A stretch of DNA of 64,000 nt from Glycocaulis sp050485565 (lineage in GTDB: Bacteria; Pseudomonadota; Alphaproteobacteria; Caulobacterales; Maricaulaceae): positions 155,426 to 219,425 of the forward strand of contig NZ_JBJHBQ010000005.1 in NCBI RefSeq assembly GCF_050485565.1, given 5' to 3'. Numbering within the stretch: the first letter of the stretch is position 1; the number at the start of each line of letters is the position of its first letter. The notes under the pieces were generated by a model. The model had not been told where the DNA came from and did no database searches. It saw nothing but the letters and a program-made list of their open reading frames with translations. A program made the position numbers and the translations under genes. This document shows positions 8,591-17,410 of this stretch, piece by piece.

Positions 8591-9598
8591 TCAGCGTTCC
8601 AGCACGTCGCGCACCCACGGCCCGTAGGGCGAAGCGCCCAGCATGGCCAGCTGGGTCTCGCGGCTGACCTCGTTGATGCCCAGCTGGGGCCGGGCATCGG
8701 GGTGCAGGGCCACGCGCAGGGGCCTTGTCCCGCCAGGGCTGGCAATCAGCTGGGCAATGGCATCGGGTATATCCATCGGGTCGGTGCTGCCGCCCCCGCC
8801 GCCTGCGCCCATGCCCGCGATCAGCTCCGGATAGGCCGCCAGCCGCTCTTCCGGTGTACGCTCCAGCAGTGCAGTTGTCAGGACGCTGGCATTATTCCAG
8901 ATCTGCGTCGGATAGCCGCCCGGCTGGATGATGGTCACGTCGATGCCCTGCGGTGCCAGCTCATAGGCCATCGCCTCGCTCATGGCTTCCAATGCAAACT
9001 TGACCGGAGAGTAATGCCCCAGGCCCGGCACGATCACCCGGCCGAGCTGTGAGGATATCTGCACGATCAGGCCGCTGCCCGCCGCGCGCATGGCCGGCAG
9101 GACGGCCCGCGCCATGCGGTGAGGGCCAAACGTATTGGTCTCGAAAATGAGGCGCGTCGCCTCCATGTCCTGCAGCTCTACCGGACCGGCGAGCGCGATC
9201 CCGGCATTATTCACCAGCACATCCAGCGTGCCGCCCGTCGCCTCCAGCACTTCCGCCACGCCGCGCGCCACACTGTCATCAGAGGTGACATCAATCTCCA
9301 CCACCTCGATGGCGAGACCCTCTGCCTCTGCCAGAGCTGTCAGCTCATCGGCTTCGGCGCGGGGCAGGTTGCGCATCGAGGCGAACACCCGCGCGCCAAG
9401 CCGCGCATAATGCTCGGCGCCAAGCCGCCCGAAGCCCGACGATGATCCGGTGATCAGGATGGTCTTGCCTTCAAGAGAAGGCTCGGAACCCAACGCCTTG
9501 CCCAGCGCTGCAGAACTTGCTCCGGCGGCGCTCACCGCCGCTGCTGCCACCGCCGTGCCGCCAAGCAGGTTGCGCCTGCTGATACCCTGTCTGGCCAT
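8591..9598 (-). CDS. Tat-exported short-chain dehydrogenase/reductase
   Basis: Classical SDR of 335 aa with an N-terminal Tat signal (SRRNLLGG followed by a hydrophobic AVAAAAVSAAGASSAAL stretch). The nucleotide-binding motif is TGSSSGFG near residue 50, the NNAG motif appears in VNNAGIALAG, and the catalytic Ser and YxxxK are in QISSQLGRV and HYSPVKFA. The substrate is unknown. Twin-arginine export is unusual for an SDR and implies that it folds with its cofactor before crossing the membrane, or that the N-terminus is a retained anchor. It precedes the DUF305 gene by 101 bases on the same strand. Confidence 0.85.
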   Translation of the reverse strand: MARQGISRRNLLGGTAVAAAAVSAAGASSAALGKALGSEPSLEGKTILITGSSSGFGRLGAEHYARLGARVFASMRNLPRAEADELTALAEAEGLAIEVVEIDVTSDDSVARGVAEVLEATGGTLDVLVNNAGIALAGPVELQDMEATRLIFETNTFGPHRMARAVLPAMRAAGSGLIVQISSQLGRVIVPGLGHYSPVKFALEAMSEAMAYELAPQGIDVTIIQPGGYPTQIWNNASVLTTALLERTPEERLAAYPELIAGMGAGGGGGSTDPMDIPDAIAQLIASPGGTRPLRVALHPDARPQLGINEVSRETQLAMLGASPYGPWVRDVLER

Positions 9599-9691
9599 AT
9601 CTGGCTTCCCCCGATGATCTGTCCGGCCACGAGGATAGGCGAAACAGGCGGGAAGACAATCAGATCAGCAAAGAAGCATAGGCCGGAAAAC

Positions 9692-9722
9692 AAAAACCCC
9701 GCCTGCATCGCGCAGGCGGGGT
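9692..9722 (-). terminator. Terminator downstream of tRNA-Ala(GGC)
   Basis: Perfect 10-base stem (9712-9721 with 9697-9706), 5-base loop, followed on the minus strand by five T. It lies 12 bases after the 3' CCA of the tRNA. Confidence 0.88.
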
Positions 9723-9733
9723 CTTCGGTGTGA

Positions 9734-9809
<76 letters not shown>

Positions 9810-9928
9810 GGTATCTCGTTACGCGCCGGGTTGGGACCCGCCGGATTTGGAGCGCGGAAACTAGTCAGCTTGCGCGCCCCGATCAAGTGGCAAACGCAAT
9901 CGCCACCCCGGTGTCCTGCAGCACCCGC

Positions 9929-10441
9929 TTACGGGGTATCGTCATCATCGTCTTCGACGCCGATATCGGCGTCAAACGCATCATCCTCATCATCATCTAG
10001 CAGGATGCCGTCATCCTCGTCTTCGTCGTCGAGATCAGCCTCTTCGTCGGAAAAACCGTCCAGATCGTCATCGACGGGGGCCTTCTTGCCCTTCACCGGA
10101 GCGACATCGTCGTCCTCGTCCTCGTCATCACCCAGATCGATGGGTTCTTCGTCAAGCTCCGGCGCGTCATCATCCGCGTCGTCATCATCATCGTCATCGC
10201 TGTCGGCAGCATCATCTGCCGCTTCCAGCTCCTCATCATCCTCCAGCGCGGCGTCTTCCTTGTCGTCATCGTCCTTCGGCTTGGGTGCCTTGCGGGCAGG
10301 CTTCACCAGTATCTCGGCAAAGAACGAGACCGGGTATTCCTTGCCGGTGAACGGCGAGACAATCGGGTCTTTGCCAAGGTCATAGAATTTCTTGCCGGTT
10401 TCCGGGCAGATTCGCTTGACGCCAAGGTCTGGTTTGGGCAC
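9929..10441 (-). CDS. FYDLN acid domain protein (TIGR02300 type)
   Basis: Protein of 170 aa typical of alphaproteobacteria. The N-terminal 45 residues carry the conserved block KRICPETGKKFYDLGKDP followed by VSPFTGKEYP; the rest is a very long Asp/Glu tail. In some family members the first block is a four-cysteine zinc ribbon; here only one cysteine is left, a variant I know from other alphaproteobacteria. The function is unknown. The acidic tail has produced long serine-rich open frames on the opposite strand that are not genes. It is divergent from aroA across 115 bases. Confidence 0.88.
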   Translation of the reverse strand: MPKPDLGVKRICPETGKKFYDLGKDPIVSPFTGKEYPVSFFAEILVKPARKAPKPKDDDDKEDAALEDDEELEAADDAADSDDDDDDDADDDAPELDEEPIDLGDDEDEDDDVAPVKGKKAPVDDDLDGFSDEEADLDDEDEDDGILLDDDEDDAFDADIGVEDDDDDTP

Positions 10442-10556
10442 GGGACTGGATCCTTCAGCGCTGGATTGGTCTTTGAGGCGGCGCGCCTGTTGCCACGTCT
10501 GCGCCGCGCTGTCAAAACCCGATTTTCAGCCCGTTACAAGCCCGAAAGTCAAACCC

Positions 10557-11888
10557 ATGGTTTCCAACGATAAAGCCGGTCCGCGCACAGCGCGCCAGGG
10601 CAGCGCGATTGAAGGCCGGCGCGCGGCATCGCCCGACAAGTCGATCTCGCACCGGGCCATCATGCTGGCGGGCATGGCAAGCGGAACCAGCCAGATCGAG
10701 GGTCTGCTGGAAAGCGCGGATGTGCTGGCAACCGCCGGGGCCGTACGCGCGCTGGGGGCCAGTGTCGAGCGTACAGGGGACGGGCATTGGCAGGTAACAG
10801 GCGCGCCGCAATGGCGCTCGCCTGAGACCGATCTCGATCTGGGCAATTCCGGCACCGGCGTGCGCCTGCTGATGGGCGCGGCGGCGCGCTTTGACCTGAC
10901 GGCCCGCTTTACCGGCGATGAGAGCCTGTCCTCAAGGCCCATGGAGCGCGTGCTGGCACCCTTGCGCCTGATGGGCGTCACCGCCAGCGCAGCCGACGGC
11001 GGACACCTGCCGGTCACGCTTACCGGCTCTGCCCGGCTCAACGCGATCACCTACACCCCACCCGTGGCCTCCGCACAGATCAAGAGTGCCGTCCTGCTGG
11101 CGGGCCTAGGGGCGGAGGGCGAGACGGTGGTCATCGAGCCGGAGGCCACACGCGCCCATACCGAGACGCTGGCGCCCCTGTTTGGCGCAGACATGTCCAT
11201 GGAGCGTGACGGGCCGGGCCTCATCGCGCGCGTGCGCGGCGGCAAGGCGCTGCACAGCGCCAATGTGCATGTGCCGGGCGATCCCTCCTCTGCCGCCTTC
11301 CCGCTGGCGGCCGGGCTGGTGGCCGGCACCGGCCCTGTCAGTGTGACAGGCGTGATGACCAGTCCGGCCCGTTTCGGCCTCTACGAGGTGCTGAAAATGA
11401 TGGGCGCGGACATGACCCTTACCCCCGCCGGCACCCGCGCGGGCGAGGCACTGGCCGACATCAGTGTGCGGCCGGGCAAGCTGAAGGGCGTCGAGGTGCC
11501 GCCCGAAATCGCGCCCTCCATGATTGACGAATACCCGATCCTGTCTGTCATCGCGGCATTCGCAGAGGGCGTGACGCACATGACGGGCCTCGCCGAGCTG
11601 CGCGCCAAGGAAAGCGACCGGCTGGCCGCCTCTGCCGCGCTGCTTGCCGCCAATGGCGTGAAGGTGGAGCTGGGCGAGGACAGCCTGACCGTACATGGCA
11701 TGGGCCCCGGCGGCGTGCCGGGCGGCGGTCTGGTCAAGACGCTGCACGATCACCGCCTCGCCATGGCGGGGCTGGTGCTGGGCCTTGGCGCGAAAGAGCC
11801 CGTGACGGTTGATGATGTGGCCATGATCGCGACCTCCTATCCGGGCTTTTTTGACGACATGGCCGCGCTTGGCGCGGACATAGCCTGA
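10557..11888 (+). CDS. aroA: 3-phosphoshikimate 1-carboxyvinyltransferase (EPSP synthase)
   Basis: Sixth step of the shikimate pathway (shikimate-3-phosphate plus PEP). 443 aa from the ATG at 10557; the frame is open upstream to 10392 but those residues run into the promoter region and are not family-like. Visible motifs: PDKSISHRAIMLAGMASG near residue 26, LGNSGTGVRLLMG near 95, SAQIKSAVLLAGL near 175, TRAHTETL near 200, and the C-terminal DHRLAMAGLVLG. The overall pattern is of the class II (Agrobacterium CP4-like) group, but the glycine of the GNxGT loop is kept, whereas CP4 has alanine there. It is followed after 83 bases by trpB. Confidence 0.95.
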   Translation: MVSNDKAGPRTARQGSAIEGRRAASPDKSISHRAIMLAGMASGTSQIEGLLESADVLATAGAVRALGASVERTGDGHWQVTGAPQWRSPETDLDLGNSGTGVRLLMGAAARFDLTARFTGDESLSSRPMERVLAPLRLMGVTASAADGGHLPVTLTGSARLNAITYTPPVASAQIKSAVLLAGLGAEGETVVIEPEATRAHTETLAPLFGADMSMERDGPGLIARVRGGKALHSANVHVPGDPSSAAFPLAAGLVAGTGPVSVTGVMTSPARFGLYEVLKMMGADMTLTPAGTRAGEALADISVRPGKLKGVEVPPEIAPSMIDEYPILSVIAAFAEGVTHMTGLAELRAKESDRLAASAALLAANGVKVELGEDSLTVHGMGPGGVPGGGLVKTLHDHRLAMAGLVLGLGAKEPVTVDDVAMIATSYPGFFDDMAALGADIA

Positions 11889-11971
11889 ACAGGGCCGCAC
11901 TCACCGCTTCCCTCCCCTGTCCTGACGCTCTAGATCAGGCCCTCATACCTTCCCAGCCCGTGATTGATCTG

Positions 11972-13183
11972 ATGACCCAGCCCAACGCCTTTTCCCACTA
12001 TCCCGATGCCAACGGCCTCTTTGGCGAGTATGGCGGGCGCTTTGTCGCCGAGACGCTGATGCCCAACGTGCTGGCGCTGGAAAAGGCCTATGCGAAGTGG
12101 AAGGACGATCCGGCGTTTGTGAAGGAGTTGGAGGATTTCGCGCGCGATTTCGTCGGCCGTCCGAGCCCGCTCTATTTCGCCGAGCGCCTGACCGAAGAGT
12201 TTGGCGGGGCGCAAGTGTGGTTCAAGCGCGACGAGCTCAACCATACCGGCGCGCACAAGATCAATAACTGCCTGGGCCAGGTGCTGCTCGCCCGCCTGAT
12301 GGGGAAGACCCGCATCATCGCAGAAACCGGCGCAGGCCAGCATGGCGTGGCAACCGCCACCGTGGCCGCCCGCTTCGGCTTGCCCTGCGAGGTCTATATG
12401 GGCGCCACCGACGTGGAGCGTCAGAAGCCCAACGTGTTCCGCATGAAGCTCCTCGGCGCGAAGGTCCACGCCGTCACATCAGGGCGCGGCACGCTCAAAG
12501 ACGCGATGAACGAGGCGCTGCGCGACTGGGTCACCAATCCCGACGACACCTTCTACGTGATCGGCACGGTGGCTGGCCCCCACCCCTATCCGGCCATGGT
12601 GCGTGACTTCCAGAGCGTGATCGGCCGCGAGGCGCGCGCGCAGATGCTCGAGCGCATTGGCCGCCTGCCGGACGCGGCCGTCGCCTGCATTGGCGGCGGC
12701 TCCAACGCGATGGGGCTGTTCTATCCCTTCCTGGAAGATGAAGCTGTGCGCCTGATCGGTGTCGAGGCCGCCGGCAAGGGCGTTGATACGCCAGACCACG
12801 CCGCCAGCCTCAATGGCGGCAAGCCGGGCATTCTTCATGGCAACCGTACTTATCTCTTGCAGGACGAGGACGGCCAGATCGTGGAGGGCCACTCCATCTC
12901 TGCCGGTCTCGACTATCCCGGTATCGGGCCGGAACACGCCTTCCTGCACGATGTGGGGCGCGCCGAATACCGCCACGCCACCGATGCCGAGGCGCTGGAC
13001 ATGTTCCAGCTCTGCTCCAAGCTTGAAGGCATCATTCCGGCGCTGGAACCCGCCCACGCGCTCGCCCGTGTGCGCGACCTCGCAAAGGAACTCGGCCCGG
13101 ACGGCGTGATCCTGATGAATATGTGCGGGCGCGGTGACAAGGACGTGTTCTCGGTCGCGGGTGCGCTGGGGGTGGAGCTGTAA
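11972..13183 (+). CDS. trpB: Tryptophan synthase beta chain
   Basis: PLP enzyme condensing indole and serine, 403 aa from the ATG at 11972. The PLP lysine is Lys96 in HTGAHKINN, the indole tunnel and loop regions AETGAGQHG and GGGSNAMG are conserved, and the C-terminal MCGRGDKD is intact. A GTG four codons upstream (11960) is an alternative start; neither has a clear ribosome site. trpF, which often comes first in this operon in alphaproteobacteria, is absent upstream. The stop codon shares one base with the trpA start, indicating translational coupling and a TrpA-TrpB complex. Confidence 0.96.
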   Translation: MTQPNAFSHYPDANGLFGEYGGRFVAETLMPNVLALEKAYAKWKDDPAFVKELEDFARDFVGRPSPLYFAERLTEEFGGAQVWFKRDELNHTGAHKINNCLGQVLLARLMGKTRIIAETGAGQHGVATATVAARFGLPCEVYMGATDVERQKPNVFRMKLLGAKVHAVTSGRGTLKDAMNEALRDWVTNPDDTFYVIGTVAGPHPYPAMVRDFQSVIGREARAQMLERIGRLPDAAVACIGGGSNAMGLFYPFLEDEAVRLIGVEAAGKGVDTPDHAASLNGGKPGILHGNRTYLLQDEDGQIVEGHSISAGLDYPGIGPEHAFLHDVGRAEYRHATDAEALDMFQLCSKLEGIIPALEPAHALARVRDLAKELGPDGVILMNMCGRGDKDVFSVAGALGVEL

Positions 13184-13977
13184 TGATGACACGCCTTTCC
13201 GACACGTTTGCGCGCCTGAAATCTGACGGGCAGGCCGGGTTCGTCGCCTATGTGATGGCCGGTGATCCTGATGCCGCCACAACGCTGAAAGTCATGCATG
13301 GCCTCGCCGAGGCCGGGGCCGATGTGATCGAGCTCGGCGCGCCGTTTACCGATCCGATGGCCGATGGCCCGCCCATCCAGCGTGCGGCGTTGCGCGCGCT
13401 CGACAGCGGCATGACGCTTCGCGGCGTGCTGCAGCTGATCGCGGAGTTCAGGAAGACCAATGCGGCGACGCCCGTTGTCATCATGGGCTATGCCAACCCC
13501 TTCCATGCTTTTGGCTATCAGGCGTTCGTGGACGCGGCGAGCGCTGCCGGAGCCGACGGCGTGATCTGCGTTGACCTGCCGCCGGAAGAGGACGCGCCGC
13601 TTCGCGAGCCGATGGAGCGGGCAGGGCTCTCACTCATCCGCCTCGCCACCCCCACCACCGACCATGACCGCCTGCCGCAAGTGGTGAAGAACACATCCGG
13701 CTTTGTCTATTACGTTTCCACCACAGGGGTCACAGGCGCAGGCATCGGCCAGACCGCGGTGGTTTCAGGGGCGGTGGACCGTGTGCGCAAGGCGTCCGGC
13801 TTACCCGTAGCCGTGGGCTTTGGCGTGAAGACGGCGGAACGCGCCGCAGAGATCGCGAAAGTCGCCGATGCGGTCGTCGTCGGCTCGGCGATTGTGGACG
13901 CGCTGGCGGACACAGGGGTAGAAGGCGCGGTCAAACTGGCCAAAGAACTGGCCTCCGCCACCCATAATGCGCGATAA
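13183..13977 (+). CDS. trpA: Tryptophan synthase alpha chain
   Basis: Converts indole-3-glycerol phosphate to indole, passed to TrpB through a tunnel. 264 aa TIM barrel with the catalytic pair Glu50 and Asp61 in VIELGAPFTDPMADGP, and the phosphate-binding region GVTGAG and GFGVKTAE. The ATG at 13183 overlaps the trpB stop; a second ATG at 13186 is equally possible. Confidence 0.96.
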   Translation: MMTRLSDTFARLKSDGQAGFVAYVMAGDPDAATTLKVMHGLAEAGADVIELGAPFTDPMADGPPIQRAALRALDSGMTLRGVLQLIAEFRKTNAATPVVIMGYANPFHAFGYQAFVDAASAAGADGVICVDLPPEEDAPLREPMERAGLSLIRLATPTTDHDRLPQVVKNTSGFVYYVSTTGVTGAGIGQTAVVSGAVDRVRKASGLPVAVGFGVKTAERAAEIAKVADAVVVGSAIVDALADTGVEGAVKLAKELASATHNAR

Positions 13978-14007
13978 TCGCACCAACAGGCAGCCTGGGA
14001 CAATCAT

Positions 14008-14886
14008 ATGAACTGGCTTTCCAAGCTTACCCCTCCGGGTGTTACGCGCATGTTCGACAAGCGCGACACGCCGGAAAATCTCTGGATGAAATGCCCGGTC
14101 TCGGGCGAGATGGTGTTCCACAAGGATCTCGAAGCGGCCCTGCACGTCACGCCGGCAGGCCATCATGTGCGCATCGGGCCGGACGTGCGCCTGCGCTACA
14201 CGTTCGACGCCACATGGGAGGAGATCGCGCTTCCCGAAGTGGCGAAAGACCCGCTGAAATTCCGCGACGACAAGCCCTATGCCTCGCGCCTCGCCGCCGC
14301 CCGCAAGAAGACGGGCCGCGAAGACGCGATGGTGATCGCTGTCGGGCGCATTCAGGGCATTGAGACGACCGTTCTGGTGCAGGACTTCTCCTTCATGGGC
14401 GGGTCGCTGGGCATGGCGGCGGGCGAATCCTTCCTCAAAGCCGCCGAGACCGCAGTCGAGCGCCGCACGCCTCTGGTCGTGTTCACGGCTGCGGGCGGTG
14501 CGCGCATGCAGGAGGGCTGCCTCTCCCTGATGCAGATGCCGCGCACGACCATCGGCGTGGAAATGCTGCGTGAAGCCAAGCTGCCTTACGTGGTGGTGCT
14601 GACCGACCCCACGACAGGCGGGGTCACCGCCTCCTACGCCATGCTGGGCGATGTGCACCTGGCCGAACCCGGCGCATTGATCGGCTTTGCCGGACAGCGC
14701 GTGATCGAGCAGACCATCCGCGAAAAACTGCCCGAAGGCTTCCAGCGCGCCGAATACCTGCTGGAAAAAGGCATGGTGGACCGCGTCGTCCACCGCCGCG
14801 ACCTGCCGCGCGTGCTGGGCAATGTGCTGCGTACGCTGATGAAGCGCCCGCCCGCCAGCGCCAACGTGCCTGCGCCCGCCGCCTGA
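14008..14886 (+). CDS. accD: Acetyl-CoA carboxylase carboxyltransferase subunit beta
   Basis: Beta half of the carboxyltransferase that transfers CO2 from biotin to acetyl-CoA at the start of fatty-acid synthesis. 292 aa. The crotonase-like core is intact (GGARMQEGCLSLMQM, DPTTGGVTASYA, GFAGQRVIEQTI). The N-terminal zinc ribbon normally has four cysteines; here NLWMKCPVSGEM keeps only the first and the second pair is replaced by VTPAGHH. Loss of this ribbon is, as far as I know, usual in Caulobacter-like relatives. It follows trpA by 30 bases in the common alphaproteobacterial order trpB-trpA-accD-folC. Confidence 0.95.
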   Translation: MNWLSKLTPPGVTRMFDKRDTPENLWMKCPVSGEMVFHKDLEAALHVTPAGHHVRIGPDVRLRYTFDATWEEIALPEVAKDPLKFRDDKPYASRLAAARKKTGREDAMVIAVGRIQGIETTVLVQDFSFMGGSLGMAAGESFLKAAETAVERRTPLVVFTAAGGARMQEGCLSLMQMPRTTIGVEMLREAKLPYVVVLTDPTTGGVTASYAMLGDVHLAEPGALIGFAGQRVIEQTIREKLPEGFQRAEYLLEKGMVDRVVHRRDLPRVLGNVLRTLMKRPPASANVPAPAA

Positions 14887-14890
14887 TCCG

Positions 14891-16198
14891 ATGAGCATAG
14901 CTGACGCGCTGGCCCGGCTTGCCAATCTGCATCCGGCCAGCATGGATCTGTCGCTGGACCGGCTAACGCGCCTGCTGGAAACGCTGGGCAAGCCGCAAGA
15001 CCGCCTGCCCCCCACCATCCATATCGCCGGGACCAATGGCAAAGGCTCCAGCGCGGCCTTCCTGAAAGCCATCTGCGAGGCCGCGGGCGAGCGCGTGCAT
15101 GTCTACACCTCGCCCCATCTGGTGCGTTTCAATGAGCGTATCGTGCTGGCGGGCAAAGAGGTGGAGGACGCCCCTCTGCTGGCGGCGCTGGAGCGGGTAG
15201 AGCTGGCCAACGGGGGCCAGCCGCTCACCTTCTTTGAGGCGACCACAGCCGCCGCCTTCCTCCTGTTCAGCGAGACGCAAGCAGACCGTCTGATACTGGA
15301 AGTGGGGCTTGGCGGACGGCTGGACGCCACCAATGTCATCGACAATCCCGCCATCACCCTCATCACGCCAGTCAGCTTCGACCATCAGGCATATCTGGGT
15401 GATACTCTGGAGAAGATCGCTGGCGAAAAGGCCGGTATCCTCAAGCGCGGCGTGCCGTGCGTGGTGGGGCCACAAGTCCCTGAGGCATTGATGGCAATCG
15501 AGCGCGCCGCCATGCGCCTGAGCGCGCCGCTGACCCTCCATGAGCGCGATTACCGCGCCTATGTGGAGCATGACCGGCTGGTCTATGAGGAAGAGAACCT
15601 CGTCTGGGATTTGCCGCTGCCCGGCCTTTTCGGATCACACCAGACCGCCAATGCTGCCGGCGCCATCGCGATTGCCCGCAAGCTCGGCCTGTCTGAGGAG
15701 GCTGTACGCGAAGGCCTGCCAAAGGCACGCTGGCGCGCGCGCATGCAGCGCCTGACCAGCGGTCCGCTCGCCGATATAGCCAGAGCCGGCGAGGCCGAGT
15801 TGTGGCTGGATGGCGGGCATAACCCGGCCGCCGGCGAGGTGCTGGCTCAAGCCATGGGCGAGCTGGAATCGCGCGAAGAGCGCTCGCTGGTGCTGATCTG
15901 CGGCTTTTCCGCCGGGCGGGATGCACAAAGCTTCCTCAAACCGTTTGCGGGGCTCGCCAGTCTTGTCATCACCGTGTCCGGCTTTGCCGCGCGTGAAGGC
16001 GCGATGAGCGCGCAGGAGGCCGCCGAAGCCGCGCGCAAGGCGGGCCACATGGTGCAGACCAGTGCGGGCCTGATCGAAGCGCTGACCGATGCCTGCCATC
16101 TGGTGGAGCGTCCGCGCGTGGTCATTTGCGGCTCGCTTTATCTGGCTGGCCATGCCTTGAGTCTGGGCGGCGATGCGCCCCTCGTCACGCCGGGCTGA
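14891..16198 (+). CDS. folC: Bifunctional dihydrofolate/folylpolyglutamate synthase
   Basis: ATP-dependent Mur-ligase-fold enzyme adding glutamate to dihydropteroate and folates, 435 aa. The P-loop is HIAGTNGKGSSAAFLKAI near residue 43; EVGLGGRLDATNVI near 130 holds the metal and substrate residues; the C-terminal domain starts around WLDGGHNPAAG near 300. It begins 4 bases after accD, so it is the last gene of the trp-acc-fol operon. No clear terminator follows. Confidence 0.94.
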   Translation: MSIADALARLANLHPASMDLSLDRLTRLLETLGKPQDRLPPTIHIAGTNGKGSSAAFLKAICEAAGERVHVYTSPHLVRFNERIVLAGKEVEDAPLLAALERVELANGGQPLTFFEATTAAAFLLFSETQADRLILEVGLGGRLDATNVIDNPAITLITPVSFDHQAYLGDTLEKIAGEKAGILKRGVPCVVGPQVPEALMAIERAAMRLSAPLTLHERDYRAYVEHDRLVYEEENLVWDLPLPGLFGSHQTANAAGAIAIARKLGLSEEAVREGLPKARWRARMQRLTSGPLADIARAGEAELWLDGGHNPAAGEVLAQAMGELESREERSLVLICGFSAGRDAQSFLKPFAGLASLVITVSGFAAREGAMSAQEAAEAARKAGHMVQTSAGLIEALTDACHLVERPRVVICGSLYLAGHALSLGGDAPLVTPG

Positions 16199-16289
16199 GT
16201 GGCCATCAAATGGCTTCGATAGAAACTATCCATTGTGCGCGGCGTTATTAAGGCCATATCCTGCCTCTTGTCGCGCAAGGAAACGGGCC

Positions 16290-16592
16290 ATGGCCGAATT
16301 TTTCAGAATGCTCCTGCACCGGCCTGACCGAATGGAGGATGGTCGTCCGTCCGCGCCCGGCTTCCTTGCCCTGTTCCGCCCCTCGCGCAATACGGCCAAG
16401 GCCGTCACCTACGCCATCATGCACCTTGTCGTGGCCATGTCGGTTGCCTTCGCGCTGACCTGGAACTGGCGCGCCGCGCTCGCCATCGGCCTGATTGAAC
16501 CGGCCGTGCAGACGGTGGCCTATTATTTCCATGAGAAGGCGTGGGCGAAGGCAGAGAAGAAGCGTCAGGAACGGCTCGCCGAAGCCTCCTGA
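16290..16592 (+). CDS. DUF2061 membrane protein
   Basis: Small inner-membrane protein of 100 aa. The DUF2061 core is SRNTAKAVTYAIMHLVVAMS ... TWNWRAALAIGLIEPAVQTVAYYFHEKAW, with two hydrophobic segments. Function unknown. The ATG at 16290 follows an AAGGAAACGG ribosome site; longer in-frame starts upstream are unlikely. Its last 28 bases overlap the convergent nuclease gene. Confidence 0.8.
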   Translation: MAEFFRMLLHRPDRMEDGRPSAPGFLALFRPSRNTAKAVTYAIMHLVVAMSVAFALTWNWRAALAIGLIEPAVQTVAYYFHEKAWAKAEKKRQERLAEAS

Positions 16593-17053
16593 GCGCTCTC
16601 AAGCGAGGATTCAAGCGAGGGGCACCAGCCGCCGCGCGCATTGTAGGGCGTGGCAAGGCCCGCCTCCAGCAGCACAGCCCCAAGATCGCGCCCGTCAGGC
16701 AGTTCCATCGCGGCAATCACCCGCCCGGCAAAACTGCCAAGCCTTATATCGCGGATGGAAACACGCGCCTCCTGCTGACCCTCCGGTGCCAGCAGGGCTT
16801 CGACAAACGCCTTCGCCCTGTGCCCGGCCTCGCGCTCTTCCTCGCAGGCCACACGGCGGATTTCCGGCGCGTCCACATCGGCCAGCCGCACACGCGTCTC
16901 CACGCTATGGCCCGGCCAGATAAAGGCACGCACCTCCACCGTATCCCCGTCTATCACGCGCAGAACCTGCGCCTCGACAGGGCCGGGAATGACCCGTTGG
17001 GCCGCCGCCATGGGCGCGATCAGCATGCTTAACAATACGATAATAATCCGCAT
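16565..17053 (-). CDS. Exported thermonuclease (SNase-fold) protein
   Basis: Staphylococcal nuclease-like protein, 162 aa, with a signal peptide (MRIIIVLLSMLIAPMAAAQ). The OB-fold nuclease core shows VIDGDTVEVRAF, ETRVRLADVDAPEI with the expected Arg and Asp residues, and GSFAGRVIA with the second catalytic Arg. It would cleave DNA or RNA in the periplasm or outside the cell with calcium. The sequence ends in a serine-rich tail that overlaps the DUF2061 gene by 28 bases on the opposite strand. No partner genes are visible. Confidence 0.85.
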   Translation of the reverse strand: MRIIIVLLSMLIAPMAAAQRVIPGPVEAQVLRVIDGDTVEVRAFIWPGHSVETRVRLADVDAPEIRRVACEEEREAGHRAKAFVEALLAPEGQQEARVSIRDIRLGSFAGRVIAAMELPDGRDLGAVLLEAGLATPYNARGGWCPSLESSLESAQEASASRS

Positions 17054-17147
17054 TTTGCGATTATATCGGAATATATTCCTGCGCCAACGAGGAGGTGCAG
17101 CAGGAGCGGCTCTATCTCAGGGTCCTGCAACCCCCGCACCCAAACCT

Positions 17148-17345
17148 TCAAAAATCGTGGGTGATGCCGTTCTTTTCCCAGTCCCCATAGCGGGTGGGTT
17201 CAGGCCCTTTACGCCCGCCCAGCTCTTCAGGCAGGGGGGCAGCGCCGTCCGCCGCCTTGCGGCGTGCCTCGGCTTCGGCAAGCGCGCGTTTTGCCGCCTC
17301 GCTGAGCGGTTTTTCAGATCTGTCTTGCGGGGCGGGCGGGTTCAT
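17148..17345 (-). CDS. DUF1674 / SDHAF4-like succinate dehydrogenase assembly protein
   Basis: 65 aa protein. The C-terminal block GGRKGPEPTRYGDWEKNGITHDF is the DUF1674 hallmark shared with mitochondrial Sdh8/SDHAF4, which protects the flavoprotein subunit of succinate dehydrogenase before assembly. The N-terminal half is a charged helix rich in Ala, Glu and Lys. No sdh genes are nearby. The role in complex II is from eukaryotic homologues and is inferred here. Confidence 0.85.
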   Translation of the reverse strand: MNPPAPQDRSEKPLSEAAKRALAEAEARRKAADGAAPLPEELGGRKGPEPTRYGDWEKNGITHDF

Positions 17346-17410
17346 ACCAGATATCTAGGAACAAACAGGCCGCAAGGCCAATCCTCCCCGCATGTCACGA
17401 GGCAATTGCG

